A DNA stretch of 64,000 nt from Pelagibacteraceae bacterium AG-464-P07 (GTDB lineage: Bacteria > Pseudomonadota > Alphaproteobacteria > Pelagibacterales > Pelagibacteraceae), in contig QCSA01000005.1 of NCBI GenBank assembly GCA_003211695.1, forward strand, positions 1-64,000. Reading direction: 5' to 3'. Shown piece by piece: positions 63,656-64,000 of this stretch (position 1 is the first letter of the stretch; each line of letters starts with the position of its first letter). The notes beneath the pieces are model-generated. The model searched no databases and had not been told where the DNA came from. It saw only the letters and a list, made by a program, of their open reading frames with translations. The position numbers and the translations under genes are program-made.

Positions 63656-64000
63656 ATGAACTACTTAAAAGACAAAAAAATATTATTGATAATAACTGGT
63701 GGTATTGCAGCGTACAAAAGTCTCGAGCTAATTCGTTTATTAAAAAATAAAGGATCCGAAATAAAAACAGTTTTAACTAAGAGTGGAAAGGAATTTGTAA
63801 CACCATTATCGATCACATCTTTAACTCAAAATAAAGTATATGAAGAATTATTTGATTCTAATAGCGAAGCTGAAATGGACCATATTACACTCTCCAGATG
63901 GTGTGATGTAATATTAGTATCTCCCGCAACAGCAAACTCAATTTCAAAATTCTCCTACGGAAATGCCGAGGATTTGGCATCAACTCTAGTTTTAGCTTCA
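63656..64000 (+). CDS. coaBC: CoaBC (Dfp) phosphopantothenoylcysteine decarboxylase/synthetase, 5' part
   Basis: 115 codons, open to the window edge, beginning MNYLKDKKILLIITGGIAAYKSL. The flavoprotein (CoaC) domain is recognisable from GGIAAYKSLELIRLL, AEMDHITLSRWCDVILVSPATANSISK with its active-site His, and GNAEDLASTLVLA. It acts in coenzyme A synthesis. It starts 6 bp after ubiB, completing the common mutM-ubiE-ubiB-coaBC neighbourhood. The synthetase half is beyond the window. Confidence 0.95.
   Translation, partial: MNYLKDKKILLIITGGIAAYKSLELIRLLKNKGSEIKTVLTKSGKEFVTPLSITSLTQNKVYEELFDSNSEAEMDHITLSRWCDVILVSPATANSISKFSYGNAEDLASTLVLAS

Overview
The window looks like a streamlined, very AT-rich (roughly 30% G+C by eye) marine alphaproteobacterium. 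SAR11/Pelagibacterales or a similar low-GC lineage is my best guess. This rests on the tiny intergenic gaps, the many 1-17 nt gene overlaps, the SUV3-type helicase, the rpsT-dnaA-dnaN, mutM-ubiE-ubiB-coaBC and argH-lptM-lysA neighbourhoods, and TAXI/TRAP uptake. The assignment is inferred from gene content, not from a tree.

Layout. 1-6.3 kb is accessory surface-sugar DNA: a DegT aminotransferase, an RmlC-type epimerase, GT2 and GT17 glycosyltransferases, a B12-type radical SAM enzyme and a Gfo/Idh oxidoreductase. 6.3-15.8 kb (minus) is a translation operon: GT4, thrS, infC, rpmI, rplT, pheS, pheT, lepA. 15.9-24.4 kb holds an alpha/beta hydrolase, gltB-gltD, uppP and a DMT transporter. 24.4-29.7 kb carries a pyruvate dehydrogenase pair with an unusual domain distribution, plus an acetyl-CoA acetyltransferase. 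29.9-37.5 kb has tRNA-Arg, a thioesterase and a minus-strand operon running aacS (frame broken at an A9 run), aminotransferase, TAXI binding protein, internal terminator, fused TRAP permease, DUF4346-like protein. 37.7-41.8 kb is SUV3-like helicase, TerB-like protein, 7Fe ferredoxin, CarD regulator, then a tiny Lys/Arg-rich ORF on the other strand. 42-44.9 kb has an acyl-CoA synthetase and a mini-island between an intact tRNA-Leu and a 56-bp copy of its 3' half. 44.9-53.8 kb holds a second B12-type radical SAM enzyme, a UMF1 transporter, adenine deaminase, a SPINDLY-type O-GlcNAc transferase, a YqaA-type membrane protein, dsbB, an HNH nuclease, an esterase and a TlpA-like thioredoxin. 53.8-64 kb is housekeeping: argH, lptM-like lipoprotein, lysA, plsC, dnaN, dnaA, rpsT, mutM, ubiE, ubiB and the start of coaBC.

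How the genes work together. AacS and the thiolase would turn acetoacetate into acetyl-CoA, and the PDH pair feeds the same pool. GltBD assimilates ammonium. The first 6 kb, the GT4 gene and uppP serve the cell envelope. DsbB and the TlpA-like protein act on periplasmic thiols.

The most notable observations are the lipoyl-E1 / lipoyl-less-E2 arrangement, the tRNA-Leu mini-island with paired arm-like repeats and no integrase, the two A-run frame breaks (aacS and the Lys/Arg-rich ORF), and the terminator between the TRAP binding protein and its permease. I found no CRISPR array, insertion sequence, rRNA or convincing origin.
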